Shown here: one piece after another, positions 36,544 through 46,307 of the stretch | Position numbering within the stretch: position 1 is the first letter of the stretch | Layout of the letters: the number at the start of each line of letters is the position of its first letter | Assembly (NCBI GenBank): GCA_947496145.1 | Contig: CANMBS010000018.1 | Coordinates: forward strand, 38,285 to 102,284 | Source of the DNA: an uncultured Pseudovibrio sp. | GTDB lineage: Bacteria; Pseudomonadota; Alphaproteobacteria; Rhizobiales; Stappiaceae | DNA: 64,000 nt | Direction: 5' to 3' | Notes under the pieces: generated by a model | What the model saw: only the letters and a program-made list of their open reading frames with translations | Told to the model about the DNA's origin: nothing | Databases searched by the model: none | Made by a program: the position numbers and the translations under genes

Positions 36544-38532
36544 TTACTCTAAACACTCTGGTTCTTTTACCTGCTCGCTCCTTTGAGTATCGTATGAGTA
36601 AAATTTAATCCGTGAATCACTAGGTAACACTGTGTTCAGCACATAGTCCCGTTCTTCATCAGGCCGGTGCCGGGACCAGCCTTTTGCATCCAGAGTACTC
36701 GGCGCAGCACGGATGGAATGTCCAGACTGAGAGAAGTCAAAGCCAACGAGCGACAGTTCGCTCAAATGAGTGCCTTTAAGATATTCGATCCAGATAAGTC
36801 CAGAGGTTGGCTCTAGCTTCAATTTTTGCTGTAAGGATCTTGTGACCTCTCCTTTCAGGCGTTTGACACCGTATTTCATAAGGAACTTTTGTGAGAGGAA
36901 ATGGAAATTGGGGTGGCAAGCCACAAACAACGCACCTGCAAAAACTTTTCCGAAAAAATGCTGGCGGGTTTGATCAGCTGTTGAACACGACCAGATGTCA
37001 GTGCGTGTCCCCGTAGCGTCAGTTGCAGCGTACTTTGACAGAAGATCTCGAGGGGTGTGGGGAGATAAAACGGTGTAACGCTCCAGCCCGCTTGACCGTT
37101 GATCCGCAAACTCTCCGTAGACATGATCATGCGGGAAACCAACGGTATTTGAAGGGGTGTGAGCGATGAAAGGGCTACCCAGATTCATGCGTATCACCAC
37201 GTCGTGAGCATCAATAAACTCACCAAGGTTTTGCTGCAGGAGGCTGGAAGCATTACCAACCAGAACAACCCGCTTAGCCCTGAAATACTCATCTGACAAA
37301 ATCGGCATAAGGTGCTTGTTGAGCGAGCACAGGACCACCTTGTGCGCAATTTTCCTTGTCACTTTGCTGATCCAGTTTACTACACGACTTGCTTTGCCTG
37401 TCATGTACTTCATCACCTGCCGAATGCGGCGCAGACCTCTCATTCGGGAATATGTAAAAGCGGGCAAACCATTGGCATCGACGGCAAGCTCAGTATATGG
37501 CGAGGAAGGAAGGTCACTTTGTGGTGTTGCGGCACACTGATCGTAAGTTTGTACAGGTGCACCGCTCAAAACTACTGATAAGTCTGAGGGAACATAGATT
37601 TTTTTAACAAAGGAAAGGCGGGAGATTAAGCTCTGGTTGATCTCAGAAGGTGAAACCTGAAGAACTCTCAGATTTGGATCTTCCAATCTTTGCTGATGGG
37701 CGAGTTTGGTAGCAGAATGCCGCCAACTGACGCTTTGCGGAGCAATGAAGGCGCGTACGCGTGCGTTAAAGCTGCTGCTTCCCTGAGTTACCTGCTCCTC
37801 TTCGGCCTGTCGTGGCATAAGGACAACCATTGACGGCATGATAAAAAGTGATGTTTTCCAACTCGCAAAATGGTCTGTGGCTTGGGCACGAGAAGAGATA
37901 GCGGGCGACGAAGTGGTTGGGAGCCAGTACTTGTGCGGAAGGTCAACAAGCCTCAGGGGCTTACATATCTTATGTAAATGCCGTTTTATAAAGCGTCCAT
38001 CCATAGTGGACGCTGATGCGTACCGAAAAATTGACGCGAGCACTGCTGCAAATTCGATGGTTTCAGAATCTGGTCGAAACCAGATGGGCGTAAGCGGTGT
38101 TGACTTGTGATGAGCAGTACTCGCCTCAGGGAAAGCGAGCTGTGCCCGCTGAAGTTCAACAGGCAGAACTGACAGATCGCGGAGAATACTTTGCTGCAAA
38201 TCCATCATCAGCACTGGCAAAGATGTGTGATCAAGCAACCACCTGACCGCGGAAAACTGAAGGGTTTTGCTTAGAGAGTGATCTGAAATGTCTTCAAGTT
38301 CAAGCCGGTATACAATCGTCGAGTAAAGATAGCGCTCAAGGCGGGCAAGTTCGGCACTTGCCTGTTCACATGCATCAGTGAAGAGAAAAACCAATCGCAG
38401 ACCTGGTGAATTAAACTCACAATCAGCAATAAACTCGGCACCGTGTTCTACAAACTCCTGTCCGTGGCAGACAATAAGAATTTGCCAAAGAGAATGATCC
38501 TGAGTTTTGAAACCATAACGGTAAAGCGACAT
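36544..38532 (-). CDS. GT29 sialyltransferase-like protein with a long N-terminal domain
   Basis: A 662-residue protein. Residues 421-450 (RVVLVGNASSLL through DVVIRMN) resemble sialylmotif L of family GT29, and 574-600 (EPTSGLIWIEYLKG to ELSLVGFDF) resemble sialylmotif S (PSTGL..). The first 400 residues are unassigned; a segment around 100-120 (LPVLMMDLQQ) looks like the strand and metal-site region of a GT-A nucleotide-sugar fold with a degenerate DxD, a weak impression. There is no signal peptide. It is divergent from a methyltransferase and a KpsC-like gene, so a role in surface polysaccharide is likely. Donor and acceptor are unknown. Confidence 0.62.
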   Translation of the reverse strand: MSLYRYGFKTQDHSLWQILIVCHGQEFVEHGAEFIADCEFNSPGLRLVFLFTDACEQASAELARLERYLYSTIVYRLELEDISDHSLSKTLQFSAVRWLLDHTSLPVLMMDLQQSILRDLSVLPVELQRAQLAFPEASTAHHKSTPLTPIWFRPDSETIEFAAVLASIFRYASASTMDGRFIKRHLHKICKPLRLVDLPHKYWLPTTSSPAISSRAQATDHFASWKTSLFIMPSMVVLMPRQAEEEQVTQGSSSFNARVRAFIAPQSVSWRHSATKLAHQQRLEDPNLRVLQVSPSEINQSLISRLSFVKKIYVPSDLSVVLSGAPVQTYDQCAATPQSDLPSSPYTELAVDANGLPAFTYSRMRGLRRIRQVMKYMTGKASRVVNWISKVTRKIAHKVVLCSLNKHLMPILSDEYFRAKRVVLVGNASSLLQQNLGEFIDAHDVVIRMNLGSPFIAHTPSNTVGFPHDHVYGEFADQRSSGLERYTVLSPHTPRDLLSKYAATDATGTRTDIWSCSTADQTRQHFFGKVFAGALFVACHPNFHFLSQKFLMKYGVKRLKGEVTRSLQQKLKLEPTSGLIWIEYLKGTHLSELSLVGFDFSQSGHSIRAAPSTLDAKGWSRHRPDEERDYVLNTVLPSDSRIKFYSYDTQRSEQVKEPECLE

Positions 38533-38799
38533 TCTAAATCATCCAAAACTGAAACCAGAACACTTCCTAATGAACTAAGAAATGCTCCTCCCCTATAAGG
38601 GGCATTTAAGTGATTTTATTTGGTAATACTGTGGATCATTCTATAAATCTCTACTCCTCTCTCAATAACAGCTCAATCCTCTGAATGCCGCCGGTAATAA
38701 TAACCTAAAAAAAACTGAGGTTAGACGTGGTTTTGCAAACATACTACGTATTGGAAGAACTGAGTGCCTACATACCTAAACGCGACATGATTGCTGGTT

Positions 38800-39678
38800 A
38801 TGCATAAAATATTAGCTCGTCCTTTTTCAGGTGAAGGTTCTGCTGGGGACCGTAAAACAGCAAAGCGCCTTGATACGCTTGAAAGCCGTCTGAAGCGTCT
38901 GGAGCAGAAATACAAACGTGAAACCTCTCCAGCTATGTGTCTGCGCTCGCGGAGTTTGATCGAAAACTTTTTCAGGCATTTTAGCCCCAAAGACCCTGAT
39001 GGTCTTGAATTCGAGCGCATTGGCAGAAGCTACGATGGTGGCTACGTGATGGTGAAACACCAAGCCAGCTCAAAGATTGCCTACTCACTTGGAGTGGAGA
39101 ATGATGTTTCCTGGGATATGGAAATGGCGCGCAGGGGCTATCAGGTGTTCCAGTATGACCATTCTATCAGCAAGTTGCCTGACAACCATTCTAATTTTCA
39201 TTTTCGGAAACTAGGGATTACCGGAGAAACGCAGGTCTCCAGACCATATTCGTCATTATCAGCACAAGTTAAGGCGAATAAGCATGAAGACAAACAGAAC
39301 ATGATCCTGAAAATGGACATTGAAGGTCATGAATGGAGTGTCTTTAATGACATTCCAGAGGAGACTATTCTTCAATTCAGTCAGATTTTGGTTGAGGTTC
39401 ATGGTCTGAAGGAAATTGAAAAACTAGTTGGTCAGCGTCCGCTTATTACGGCAGCTGAGCGATTAGCAAAAACCCATCAGGTTGTACATGTACATGGCAA
39501 CAACAACTCCGCTCTGCGCATACTTGGAGGTTATCCGGTTCCCCTGACCATGGAGCTGACATTACTGCGCCGGGATGTTTGTGCCTTCAAGCCCTGCACG
39601 CGCACTTTCCCGACAGAACTGGATCAACCAAACAACCCTAATTACTCTGAGCATATGCTTGGTACCTTTCAATTTTGA
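38800..39678 (+). CDS. METTL24/FkbM-like methyltransferase domain protein
   Basis: About 292 residues. A short coiled coil (about 20-45, LDTLESRLKRLEQKY) precedes a Methyltransf_22/FkbM-like domain: IGRSYDGGYVM, YSLGVENDVSWDMEMARRGY with the SAM-binding glycine region, FQYDHSI, and LKMDIEGHEWSVF, the acidic motif typical of these families. The start is an ATG with poor SD; a TTG three codons earlier is possible. The gene's stop overlaps the beginning of the KpsC-like frame. O-methylation of a glycan is the probable function, inferred from neighbours. Confidence 0.72.
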   Translation: MHKILARPFSGEGSAGDRKTAKRLDTLESRLKRLEQKYKRETSPAMCLRSRSLIENFFRHFSPKDPDGLEFERIGRSYDGGYVMVKHQASSKIAYSLGVENDVSWDMEMARRGYQVFQYDHSISKLPDNHSNFHFRKLGITGETQVSRPYSSLSAQVKANKHEDKQNMILKMDIEGHEWSVFNDIPEETILQFSQILVEVHGLKEIEKLVGQRPLITAAERLAKTHQVVHVHGNNNSALRILGGYPVPLTMELTLLRRDVCAFKPCTRTFPTELDQPNNPNYSEHMLGTFQF

Positions 39679-39713
39679 GGAGGTGCCTTCATCAGTTCAT
39701 GCTCTCACTTTTT

Positions 39714-40877
39714 ATGCGGCCCTTCATCCCGGAGGTTTTTAAGTTGTCCTTTGTTGAAAGAGTCAGGAGGAAACTGCGCTCACGATTGAATAATTGGTAC
39801 ATCTCATATACCGATCCACAGTACTTTATTGTTCAGCTTCGCCTCTTCAAACGACGTGCGCAAGCGAAGCCGGAGCAACGTCACCTCTTCCTCACCAATA
39901 TTCTGCTCTGGAAGAGGCGGATGATTGCGGAGTACTTTCTCAATAATCATGACTATGTGGTGCATTTTATTGAAAACACCGCCTCAAAGACAAAGGTAAT
40001 GCGAGCCTTCCAGGGCATAGAGGACCCTATCATTGTTTCGTGGGGGTGTGGTGGCAACGAACATGTGCTGAACGCTGCAAAGACCCGTCAATGGGAGATG
40101 TGGCGGTTGGAAGATGGTTTTATACGTTCTGTTGGCCTGGGTATAAAATATGCGCCGCCAGTAAGTTTCATACTGGATAAAACTGGAGGGCTATATTTTG
40201 ATGCTCGCTCTCCTTCTCATATTGAAAACACCTTAAACCATGAGGAATTTACAGAAGATCAAAGGCGTGAAGCCTGTTTGGCAATTGAAACGGTCGTTTC
40301 GCAAAACATCACCAAGTACAATCTGAAGCAAAGCAATAGTGGAGCTTTGCAGCTTCCGGCAAAGCCCCGTATTCTGGTGTTCGGGCAGTTTGAGGGAGAT
40401 GCCTCCTTAAAATATGGAAGCACGGCGTTACAACTCAATTCAGAACTGATCGATTTAGCCCTTAAAGAGAACCCGCAGGCTTCAATCATTTATCGGCCCC
40501 ACCCTGATGTAGCGTCTGGTCTGCGCCCGGCAAAATCGGAGATTGCTCCTTATCTGGACCGGATTGATCTGCTTCCCAGTGATTTCCCGGTTTGGTCTCA
40601 TCTTGATGAATTTGAGAAGGTATATGTAATGACCTCACTTGCCGGGTTCGAAGCAGCACTCAGGGGGGCAACCGTTCGCGTGGCCGGGTCGCCGTTTTAT
40701 GCTGGCTGGGGTATTACCGAAGATCTGCAAGAACACCCCCGGCGCAAAAAGAAGCGCAGTATTGAAGAGGTGTTTCATGCGGCATATCTGCAAGGTGCCA
40801 TATATGTAGAACCGGGCACAGGTCGGACCGCGAGTTTCGAGAGCACTTTGAAGCGTCTGCAAGGAATGAAAAATTAG
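39714..40877 (+). CDS. Single-domain KpsC/KpsS-like capsule polysaccharide transferase
   Basis: About 387 residues. Capsule_synth signatures of the KpsC Kdo transferases are WRLEDGFIRSVGLG, PPVSFILDKTGGLYFDARSPS, YRPHPDV and VMTSLAGFEAALRG..V...SPFYAGWG. KpsC proteins normally carry two such domains and add beta-Kdo to the lipid anchor of group 2 capsules; here only one is present. The start is uncertain: the open frame begins at 39675, ATGs lie at 39699 and 39714, and a TTG near 39744 has GGAGG 8 nt upstream. It is probably co-transcribed with the methyltransferase. Confidence 0.8.
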   Translation: MRPFIPEVFKLSFVERVRRKLRSRLNNWYISYTDPQYFIVQLRLFKRRAQAKPEQRHLFLTNILLWKRRMIAEYFLNNHDYVVHFIENTASKTKVMRAFQGIEDPIIVSWGCGGNEHVLNAAKTRQWEMWRLEDGFIRSVGLGIKYAPPVSFILDKTGGLYFDARSPSHIENTLNHEEFTEDQRREACLAIETVVSQNITKYNLKQSNSGALQLPAKPRILVFGQFEGDASLKYGSTALQLNSELIDLALKENPQASIIYRPHPDVASGLRPAKSEIAPYLDRIDLLPSDFPVWSHLDEFEKVYVMTSLAGFEAALRGATVRVAGSPFYAGWGITEDLQEHPRRKKKRSIEEVFHAAYLQGAIYVEPGTGRTASFESTLKRLQGMKN

Positions 40878-41150
40878 CATTTTCACCTGCCCGCTTACAT
40901 CCGCTGCTCCTCCTTTTTCTGAGCGGTTATCTCAAAATATGAACTTTTTTTGCTCAAGACTTACCTCTAAGTTACTTCGTTAGCTCCTAAACAAAAAGAC
41001 ATAGTTTTTGCGCTTGCTTTGCTGTTCCTTATGCATGTGATGCAATTGGAGGAAACGGATTTCGCACGTCGCGCTATTGTGCCAGCGCTTTTGTCGCCTG
41101 AGTTTGCGGTGTCCCGCAACAGTGGCTGGTTGCTAAGAGAACCGTTTCTT

Positions 41151-42839
41151 ATGAACATAGACCTTGCACAAGTCTTCCATCTCAATTCCGTGCTTGTCAT
41201 CTTCACCATAATTGCGGTGGGGTACATGTTAGGCAACATCAAGATTGCCCGGTTCGAAATTGGGGTAACTGGCGGTGTGTTGGTGTGTGCTATGGCTTTC
41301 GGCCATTTTGGCTATCAAATTGACCCAATCGTACAATCGATCGGGTTTACGCTGTTTATCTATTCTGTCGGCTGGCAAGCAGGCCCGCAGATCTTAGGTG
41401 TCATGCGGCAGGATGGGCGACGATATCTGACACTGACGTTGTTTGTTGCTGTCGGATCGTTTCTCCTTGTTATTTTTCTGGCGCAATCCTTTGACTTTTC
41501 ACACAGCTTCGCCGCTGGACTCATGGCTGGCAGTTTGACGAGCACGCCTACATTGGTCGGAGCGCAAACGGCTGTCTCGTCGGGTCTGGTAACGCTCGCA
41601 GCAGGGGAAACGCACAATGACCTTATCGAAAGCATCAGTGTCGCTTACGCCATCACCTATATTTTCGGCACAGTTGGTCTGCTGATGGTGGTAAAACTGA
41701 TGCCGGCCATATTTCGGGTGGATCTGTCGGCTCAGGCAACCAAATTTGCAAAGGAGAGAAACTTCCAGCCAGAAGAGGCAGAGGAAGATGTGGTACGCCC
41801 CATCTTAAGAGCCTATGAGATCAGCGAGGAGGAGCTGGAAGGTAAAACCGTTGCCCAGCTTCTTTCTGAGAACCTCCATTCAGACGTGAGCATTAATGCG
41901 CTCTACCGGATTAAGCGCGGGCGTGAGTTTATTGAGGTCAAACCCGAGACATTACTGGCTGTGGGAGACAAAATTGCACTGTTTGCAACGCCTCAGGAGC
42001 ATGCTGAAGCACGTCAGATGTATGGCAAGTACACTGAGGTGCTGGACGCAGACATGCTGGATGCTGTGATCGACGTAACGCACGTGGTTGTGACCCGAGA
42101 AGCTGTCGATAACAAAACCCTTGGCGAGCTTGGTATCTATGAGAAGCATGGCTGCTATCTAAAGCGCCTGACCAGAAGTCAGATTGCCATGCCGCTGTCT
42201 GCGGGCACTGTCGTTCACCGTGGAGATGTAATGGTGCTCACAGGTGAGAAGCAGGCACTTAAAAACCTTGCCAAGGAACTGGGTGCGGAGGATCGCAAAT
42301 CCGTTGAAACTGATCTGCTCACCTTTGCAGCGGGCATTGTTATAGGCTTATTTATTGGCCAGATTACCTTGAAGGTTGGCACTATAGATATCGGTCTTGG
42401 CAATGCTGGCGGGCTGCTGCTTTCCGGGCTTGGGGTAGGTTTTTTACGTGCACAGCGCCCCACTTTCGGGCAAATGCCTGCTGCGGCAAGATTTATCCTC
42501 ATGGAGCTGGGCCTGCTTCTCTTCATGGTCGGTGTGGGCCTGAATGCAGGCACCGGGATTGTTGAGGCTTTGGCCTCGGTGGGACCAACCCTGTTCCTTT
42601 GTGGCGTATTGGTAACCTGTCTGCCGTTGCTACTTGGCTATGCCTTTGGAAGGCTGGCGCTGAGAATGAACCCTGCCCTGTTGCTGGGGGCGCTTACCGG
42701 AGCTATGACAAGCACGCCTGCTCTGGGTATTGTGCAACACGTCTCAAAAAGCACAGTTCCGGCTTTAGGATATGCGGGAACATATGCGCTCGCTAATGTG
42801 CTGCTTACACTGGCAGGCACACTGCTTATGCTGTTTTAA
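41151..42839 (+). CDS. AspT/YbjL-family transporter
   Basis: A 562-residue protein of the aspartate:alanine antiporter family. Two membrane halves (about 10-190 and 385-562), each with an STPTLVGAQ/STPALGIVQ-type motif, flank two RCK_C (TrkA-C) cytoplasmic domains (about 205-370). The ATG giving MNIDLAQVFHLNS fits the family; the upstream open frame from 41019 lacks similarity. Length matches E. coli YbjL/YidE. The substrate could be aspartate/alanine or another carboxylate. It is monocistronic. Confidence 0.85.
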   Translation: MNIDLAQVFHLNSVLVIFTIIAVGYMLGNIKIARFEIGVTGGVLVCAMAFGHFGYQIDPIVQSIGFTLFIYSVGWQAGPQILGVMRQDGRRYLTLTLFVAVGSFLLVIFLAQSFDFSHSFAAGLMAGSLTSTPTLVGAQTAVSSGLVTLAAGETHNDLIESISVAYAITYIFGTVGLLMVVKLMPAIFRVDLSAQATKFAKERNFQPEEAEEDVVRPILRAYEISEEELEGKTVAQLLSENLHSDVSINALYRIKRGREFIEVKPETLLAVGDKIALFATPQEHAEARQMYGKYTEVLDADMLDAVIDVTHVVVTREAVDNKTLGELGIYEKHGCYLKRLTRSQIAMPLSAGTVVHRGDVMVLTGEKQALKNLAKELGAEDRKSVETDLLTFAAGIVIGLFIGQITLKVGTIDIGLGNAGGLLLSGLGVGFLRAQRPTFGQMPAAARFILMELGLLLFMVGVGLNAGTGIVEALASVGPTLFLCGVLVTCLPLLLGYAFGRLALRMNPALLLGALTGAMTSTPALGIVQHVSKSTVPALGYAGTYALANVLLTLAGTLLMLF

Positions 42840-42869
42840 GCTACAGACTACCTAACTGCTGTACCGACG

Positions 42870-43322
42870 TTATGATAGGTTCGCTATAATCTCAGGCGGT
42901 TCCGAAGTGTCACCGGGGAGTGGTGCTTTTTCTCCCTCATCAGGCTCCAGCTTAAAGTTTACTGGATTTGGATAATGATCCAAAGTTGCCCCAGTAGCCG
43001 CATCAACTCCTACCCCAATGATACCACCGATTAGCAAGTTTCCTGCCATACCCGCCGCGCCTTTGCCACTTACGCGCGTTTCCACATTGATTTGCTTGGT
43101 TTGATAGCCGGGTGCAGAAGCAGTTAGCGTAAACTCCTTTTTTCTTGGCACATTAATAACGCAGGTTCCAGTACATGAGTGACCGATTGTTGAGGTGACT
43201 TTGGCATGAGCTGGCTTAACATTGATAGCTACGTCATTTGTCGATCCTCTGGTAATGGTTCCGCATCCTTGTATCAGGAACACACTAATTATCGCGCAGA
43301 TACCGAAAAATGGTTTTCTCAT
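42870..43322 (-). CDS. Small lipoprotein of unknown function
   Basis: A 150-residue lipoprotein with signal peptide and lipobox LIQGC (Cys20). The mature part has a PEGA-like pattern (FTLTASAPGYQTKQINVET) and a Gly-rich hydrophobic stretch (AAGMAGNLLIGGIIGVGVDAATGA), as in small lipoproteins linked to the outer membrane. It is convergent with the AspT-family gene. No specific function is assigned. Confidence 0.7.
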   Translation of the reverse strand: MRKPFFGICAIISVFLIQGCGTITRGSTNDVAINVKPAHAKVTSTIGHSCTGTCVINVPRKKEFTLTASAPGYQTKQINVETRVSGKGAAGMAGNLLIGGIIGVGVDAATGATLDHYPNPVNFKLEPDEGEKAPLPGDTSEPPEIIANLS

Positions 43323-44137
43323 GCTAGTCCTCTCAAAGGGTCAGACTCAGAGCTTACTCATTAAAAAATTGCTTTCGAAATACCTAAAGTTCGGGTGGCG
43401 ATTACATCTCAGTGGCTTTAAGGGGCCATTTTGAGGGCTGATTTGAACCATGGTTGGTGGGGGCTACCTGATGCTGCTGCATATGCATGTTTAATTAAAT
43501 ATCAACTCTTAATCATCTGCTCTAATCACTTCAACGCAAAGTAACATTGAATTTCTGTCGATTAATGGTTGAAATTCTCATAGTTTTCCGCTGGCCAGCT
43601 ATGAGACCTTTTGGAAACCTAGGCTAACTCCTTGGGTATGAATATAAGAATCAGAGCTTTTGGAAGTAATGCAGATTATCTTTTGATCAGAAGCTTATTA
43701 TACATAAGTATTCCCTACGTAAGTAGGCTTGAATAACGCCAGCCAACTTGTAACAAACTGATCAATGAAGGTGTGTATTCCGGGGTGGGGGCGTTAATGT
43801 TACGAAAACCAGTTCCGGCCTTCAAAAATCGATGCAAAACCTGTTTGAAAAGCGGGTTGGAAGAAGCGTCTGTCGAAGCTGAAGGCCTGTGAGCCAGCGC
43901 GCTCAGCAGGTAAACAATGAGGTCTCAGGGAGGAATTTTCATTGTTACGGCAGCACTGTGGAACCTAAAGGCTTTTCATCGACGGGGTGGGCGGCAAACG
44001 AAGTTTACAGCTTTGAGCAAAGTGAGTGACCGGTAGGAGGGACTGGTTCACGAGTAAATTTGGTTTGAGGAACAAGATAGGTCGGGCTGTCTGGTTCATC
44101 CGGTCGAAATTGTTACGGACGTAAACGGGAGGAGAAG
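43323..44137. other. Non-coding region upstream of the symporter operon
   Basis: About 815 bases with no supportable gene. ATTGTTACGG occurs twice (near 43940 and 44107). A distant TAACGCC/GGCGTTA pair (43734-43796) is weak. The symporter operon's promoter must lie here. Confidence 0.5.
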
Positions 44138-44398
44138 ATGTCCGAAAATTCATCGAATAACGCTTACTGGTCTGCCAATAAGCGCATTATTATGATCAGT
44201 CTCGTTATTTGGGCGCTGGTCTCATTCGGGTTTGGTATTTTGCTGCGCCCTATGCTCAGTGGCATTGCTGTCGGCGGAACCGATCTGGGTTTCTGGTTCG
44301 CTCAGCAAGGTTCCATCATTGTCTTCCTGGGCATTATCTTTTTCTACGCCTGGCGTATGAACCGTCTTGATCGTGAACACGGTGTTGAAGAAGAGTAA
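44138..44398 (+). CDS. DUF4212 small membrane subunit of an SSS symporter
   Basis: An 86-residue protein with two transmembrane helices (about 18-38 and 54-76), preceded by a strong GGAGGAG SD-like sequence. The pattern ANKRIIMISLVIWALVSFGFGILL and YAWRMNRLDREHG is the DUF4212 family, always encoded just upstream of a large sodium:solute symporter, as here (14 bp). It is thought to be an accessory subunit of that transporter. Confidence 0.92.
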   Translation: MSENSSNNAYWSANKRIIMISLVIWALVSFGFGILLRPMLSGIAVGGTDLGFWFAQQGSIIVFLGIIFFYAWRMNRLDREHGVEEE

Positions 44399-44412
44399 GG
44401 GCATTTCAGATT

Positions 44413-46200
44413 ATGGATCAGTTTACAATTAACATGCTGTTTGTAGGCGGCTCTTTTGCGCTCTACATCGGCATCGCGATCTGGGCCCGTGCCGGGTCTA
44501 CATCAGAATTTTATGCTGCGGGTCGCGGCGTGCACCCAGTCACCAACGGTATGGCTACTGCTGCTGACTGGATGTCTGCTGCCTCCTTTATTTCCATGGC
44601 CGGTCTTATTGCGTTCACCGGTTATGACAACTCATCCTTCCTGATGGGTTGGACTGGCGGCTACGTGCTGCTGGCACTGCTGCTTGCCCCTTACCTGCGC
44701 AAGTTCGGCAAGTTTACAGTTTCTGAGTTCATCGGTGACCGTTTCTATAGCCAGACTGCTCGTATCGTTGCAGTTGTCTGTCTGATTGTTGCATCCACTA
44801 CTTACGTGATCGGTCAGATGACAGGTGTTGGCGTTGCGTTTGGCCGCTTCCTGGAAGTGGACAACACGACCGGCCTTCTCATTGGTGCGTGTGTGGTATT
44901 TGCTTATGCTGTGTTCGGCGGTATGAAGGGCGTTACCTACACTCAGGTTGCACAGTATGTGGTGCTGATCACCGCTTACACCATTCCAGCGGTCTTCATT
45001 TCACTGCAGCTCACCGGTAATCCAATTCCGGGTCTTGGCCTGTTCGGCAATGATGCAGCATCTGGTGTTCCACTGCTGACAAAGCTTGATCAGATCGTGA
45101 CTGAACTGGGCTTTGCAGCTTACACTGCTCACCATGCGGACACGCTCAACATGGTGTTGTTCACCCTGTCTCTCATGATTGGTACAGCTGGCCTGCCACA
45201 CGTGATCATGCGCTTCTTTACCGTGCCAAAAGTGTCTGATGCACGCTGGTCTGCTGGTTGGGCGCTGGTCTTCATCGCGTTGCTTTACATCACTGCTCCT
45301 GCTGTTGGTGCGATGGCGCGTCTGAACATCACTGAAATGATGTGGCCGAATGGCGGGATCAAAGGTGGTGCTGTTACTGTTGAGCAGATCCAGAATGATC
45401 CAAAGTACGACTGGATGCATACCTGGCAGAAAACTGGTCTTCTTTCATGGGAAGACAAGAACGGCGATGGCAAGATCCAGTACTATAACGACAAGAACGC
45501 TGACCTTCAGGCAACTGCAAGTGAAAAAGGCTGGTCTGGTAACGAGCTGACCAAGTTCAACCGCGACATCCTCGTGCTTGCTAACCCTGAAATCGCAAAC
45601 CTGCCAAGCTGGGTGATCGGTCTGATCGCAGCCGGTGGTCTGGCGGCCGCACTGTCAACGGCAGCAGGTCTGTTGCTGGCAATCTCCTCTGCGGTAAGTC
45701 ATGACTTGATCAAAGGCGCACTCAAGCCGTCCATCTCGGAAAAAGGTGAGCTGTTCTCAGCCCGTGTCGCCATGGCGATTGCGATTATGGTGGCAACCTA
45801 TCTGGGGCTTAATCCTCCGGGGTTTGCGGCGCAAACAGTGGCTCTGGCCTTCGGTCTTGCAGCTGCGTCTATCTTCCCGGCCCTGATGATGGGTATCTTC
45901 TCAACCCGCATCAACAACACCGGTGCAGTTGCTGGTATGCTGGCTGGTCTGGTTGTGACACTGCTGTACATCTTCCTGCACAAAGGCTGGTTCTTCATTC
46001 CTGGCACCGCAAGCTTCTCTGATGCTGATCCGCTGCTTGGTACTGTTAAGTCCACGTCCTTCGGCGCGATTGGTGCAGTGGTGAACTTCGTGGTGGCGTA
46101 TGTCGTTGCTGGCATCACCAAGGAAACTCCACAGGCCATCAAAGATCTGGTGGAAAGCGTGCGCATCCCGCGCGGTGCTGGCGCTGCACAAGACCACTAA
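44413..46200 (+). CDS. Sodium:solute symporter family protein (acetate/short acid type)
   Basis: A 595-residue inner-membrane symporter with about 13-14 helices. SSS motifs include STSEFYAAGRGVHPVTNGMA, DWMSAASFISMAGLIAFTGYD and GGLAAALSTAAGLLLAISSAVSHD. It belongs to the large VC_2705-like subfamily that pairs with DUF4212. A hydrophilic loop at about 335-390 contains DKNGDGKIQYYND (from Asp348), resembling an EF-hand loop but with Asn at position 12. Acetate or a similar monocarboxylate is likely from the family and neighbours. Confidence 0.9.
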   Translation: MDQFTINMLFVGGSFALYIGIAIWARAGSTSEFYAAGRGVHPVTNGMATAADWMSAASFISMAGLIAFTGYDNSSFLMGWTGGYVLLALLLAPYLRKFGKFTVSEFIGDRFYSQTARIVAVVCLIVASTTYVIGQMTGVGVAFGRFLEVDNTTGLLIGACVVFAYAVFGGMKGVTYTQVAQYVVLITAYTIPAVFISLQLTGNPIPGLGLFGNDAASGVPLLTKLDQIVTELGFAAYTAHHADTLNMVLFTLSLMIGTAGLPHVIMRFFTVPKVSDARWSAGWALVFIALLYITAPAVGAMARLNITEMMWPNGGIKGGAVTVEQIQNDPKYDWMHTWQKTGLLSWEDKNGDGKIQYYNDKNADLQATASEKGWSGNELTKFNRDILVLANPEIANLPSWVIGLIAAGGLAAALSTAAGLLLAISSAVSHDLIKGALKPSISEKGELFSARVAMAIAIMVATYLGLNPPGFAAQTVALAFGLAAASIFPALMMGIFSTRINNTGAVAGMLAGLVVTLLYIFLHKGWFFIPGTASFSDADPLLGTVKSTSFGAIGAVVNFVVAYVVAGITKETPQAIKDLVESVRIPRGAGAAQDH

Positions 46201-46250
46201 GACAAGCTGTGGGGGCTGCCTGAACCCCGGCTCCCGCACTAAGATATCTG

Positions 46251-46278
46251 GTCCTGTCCGGTTGTTTCCGGGCAGGAC
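46251..46278 (+). terminator. Intra-operon hairpin after the symporter
   Basis: GTCCTGTCCGG pairs with CCGGGCAGGAC (11 bp including one G-U pair) with a 6-nt loop, followed by ATTCCCTCTTT. It probably attenuates transcription into the regulatory gene downstream. Confidence 0.6.
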
Positions 46279-46307
46279 ATTCCCTCTTTAAAGTTCAGGG
46301 CGAAGCC

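Noticed and set aside
37838..38110. 90-codon plus-strand ORF
   Set aside because: It is antisense to the GT29-like gene and shows no motif.
43222..43434. 70-codon plus-strand ORF
   Set aside because: It is mostly antisense to the start of the lipoprotein gene, with no SD or homology.
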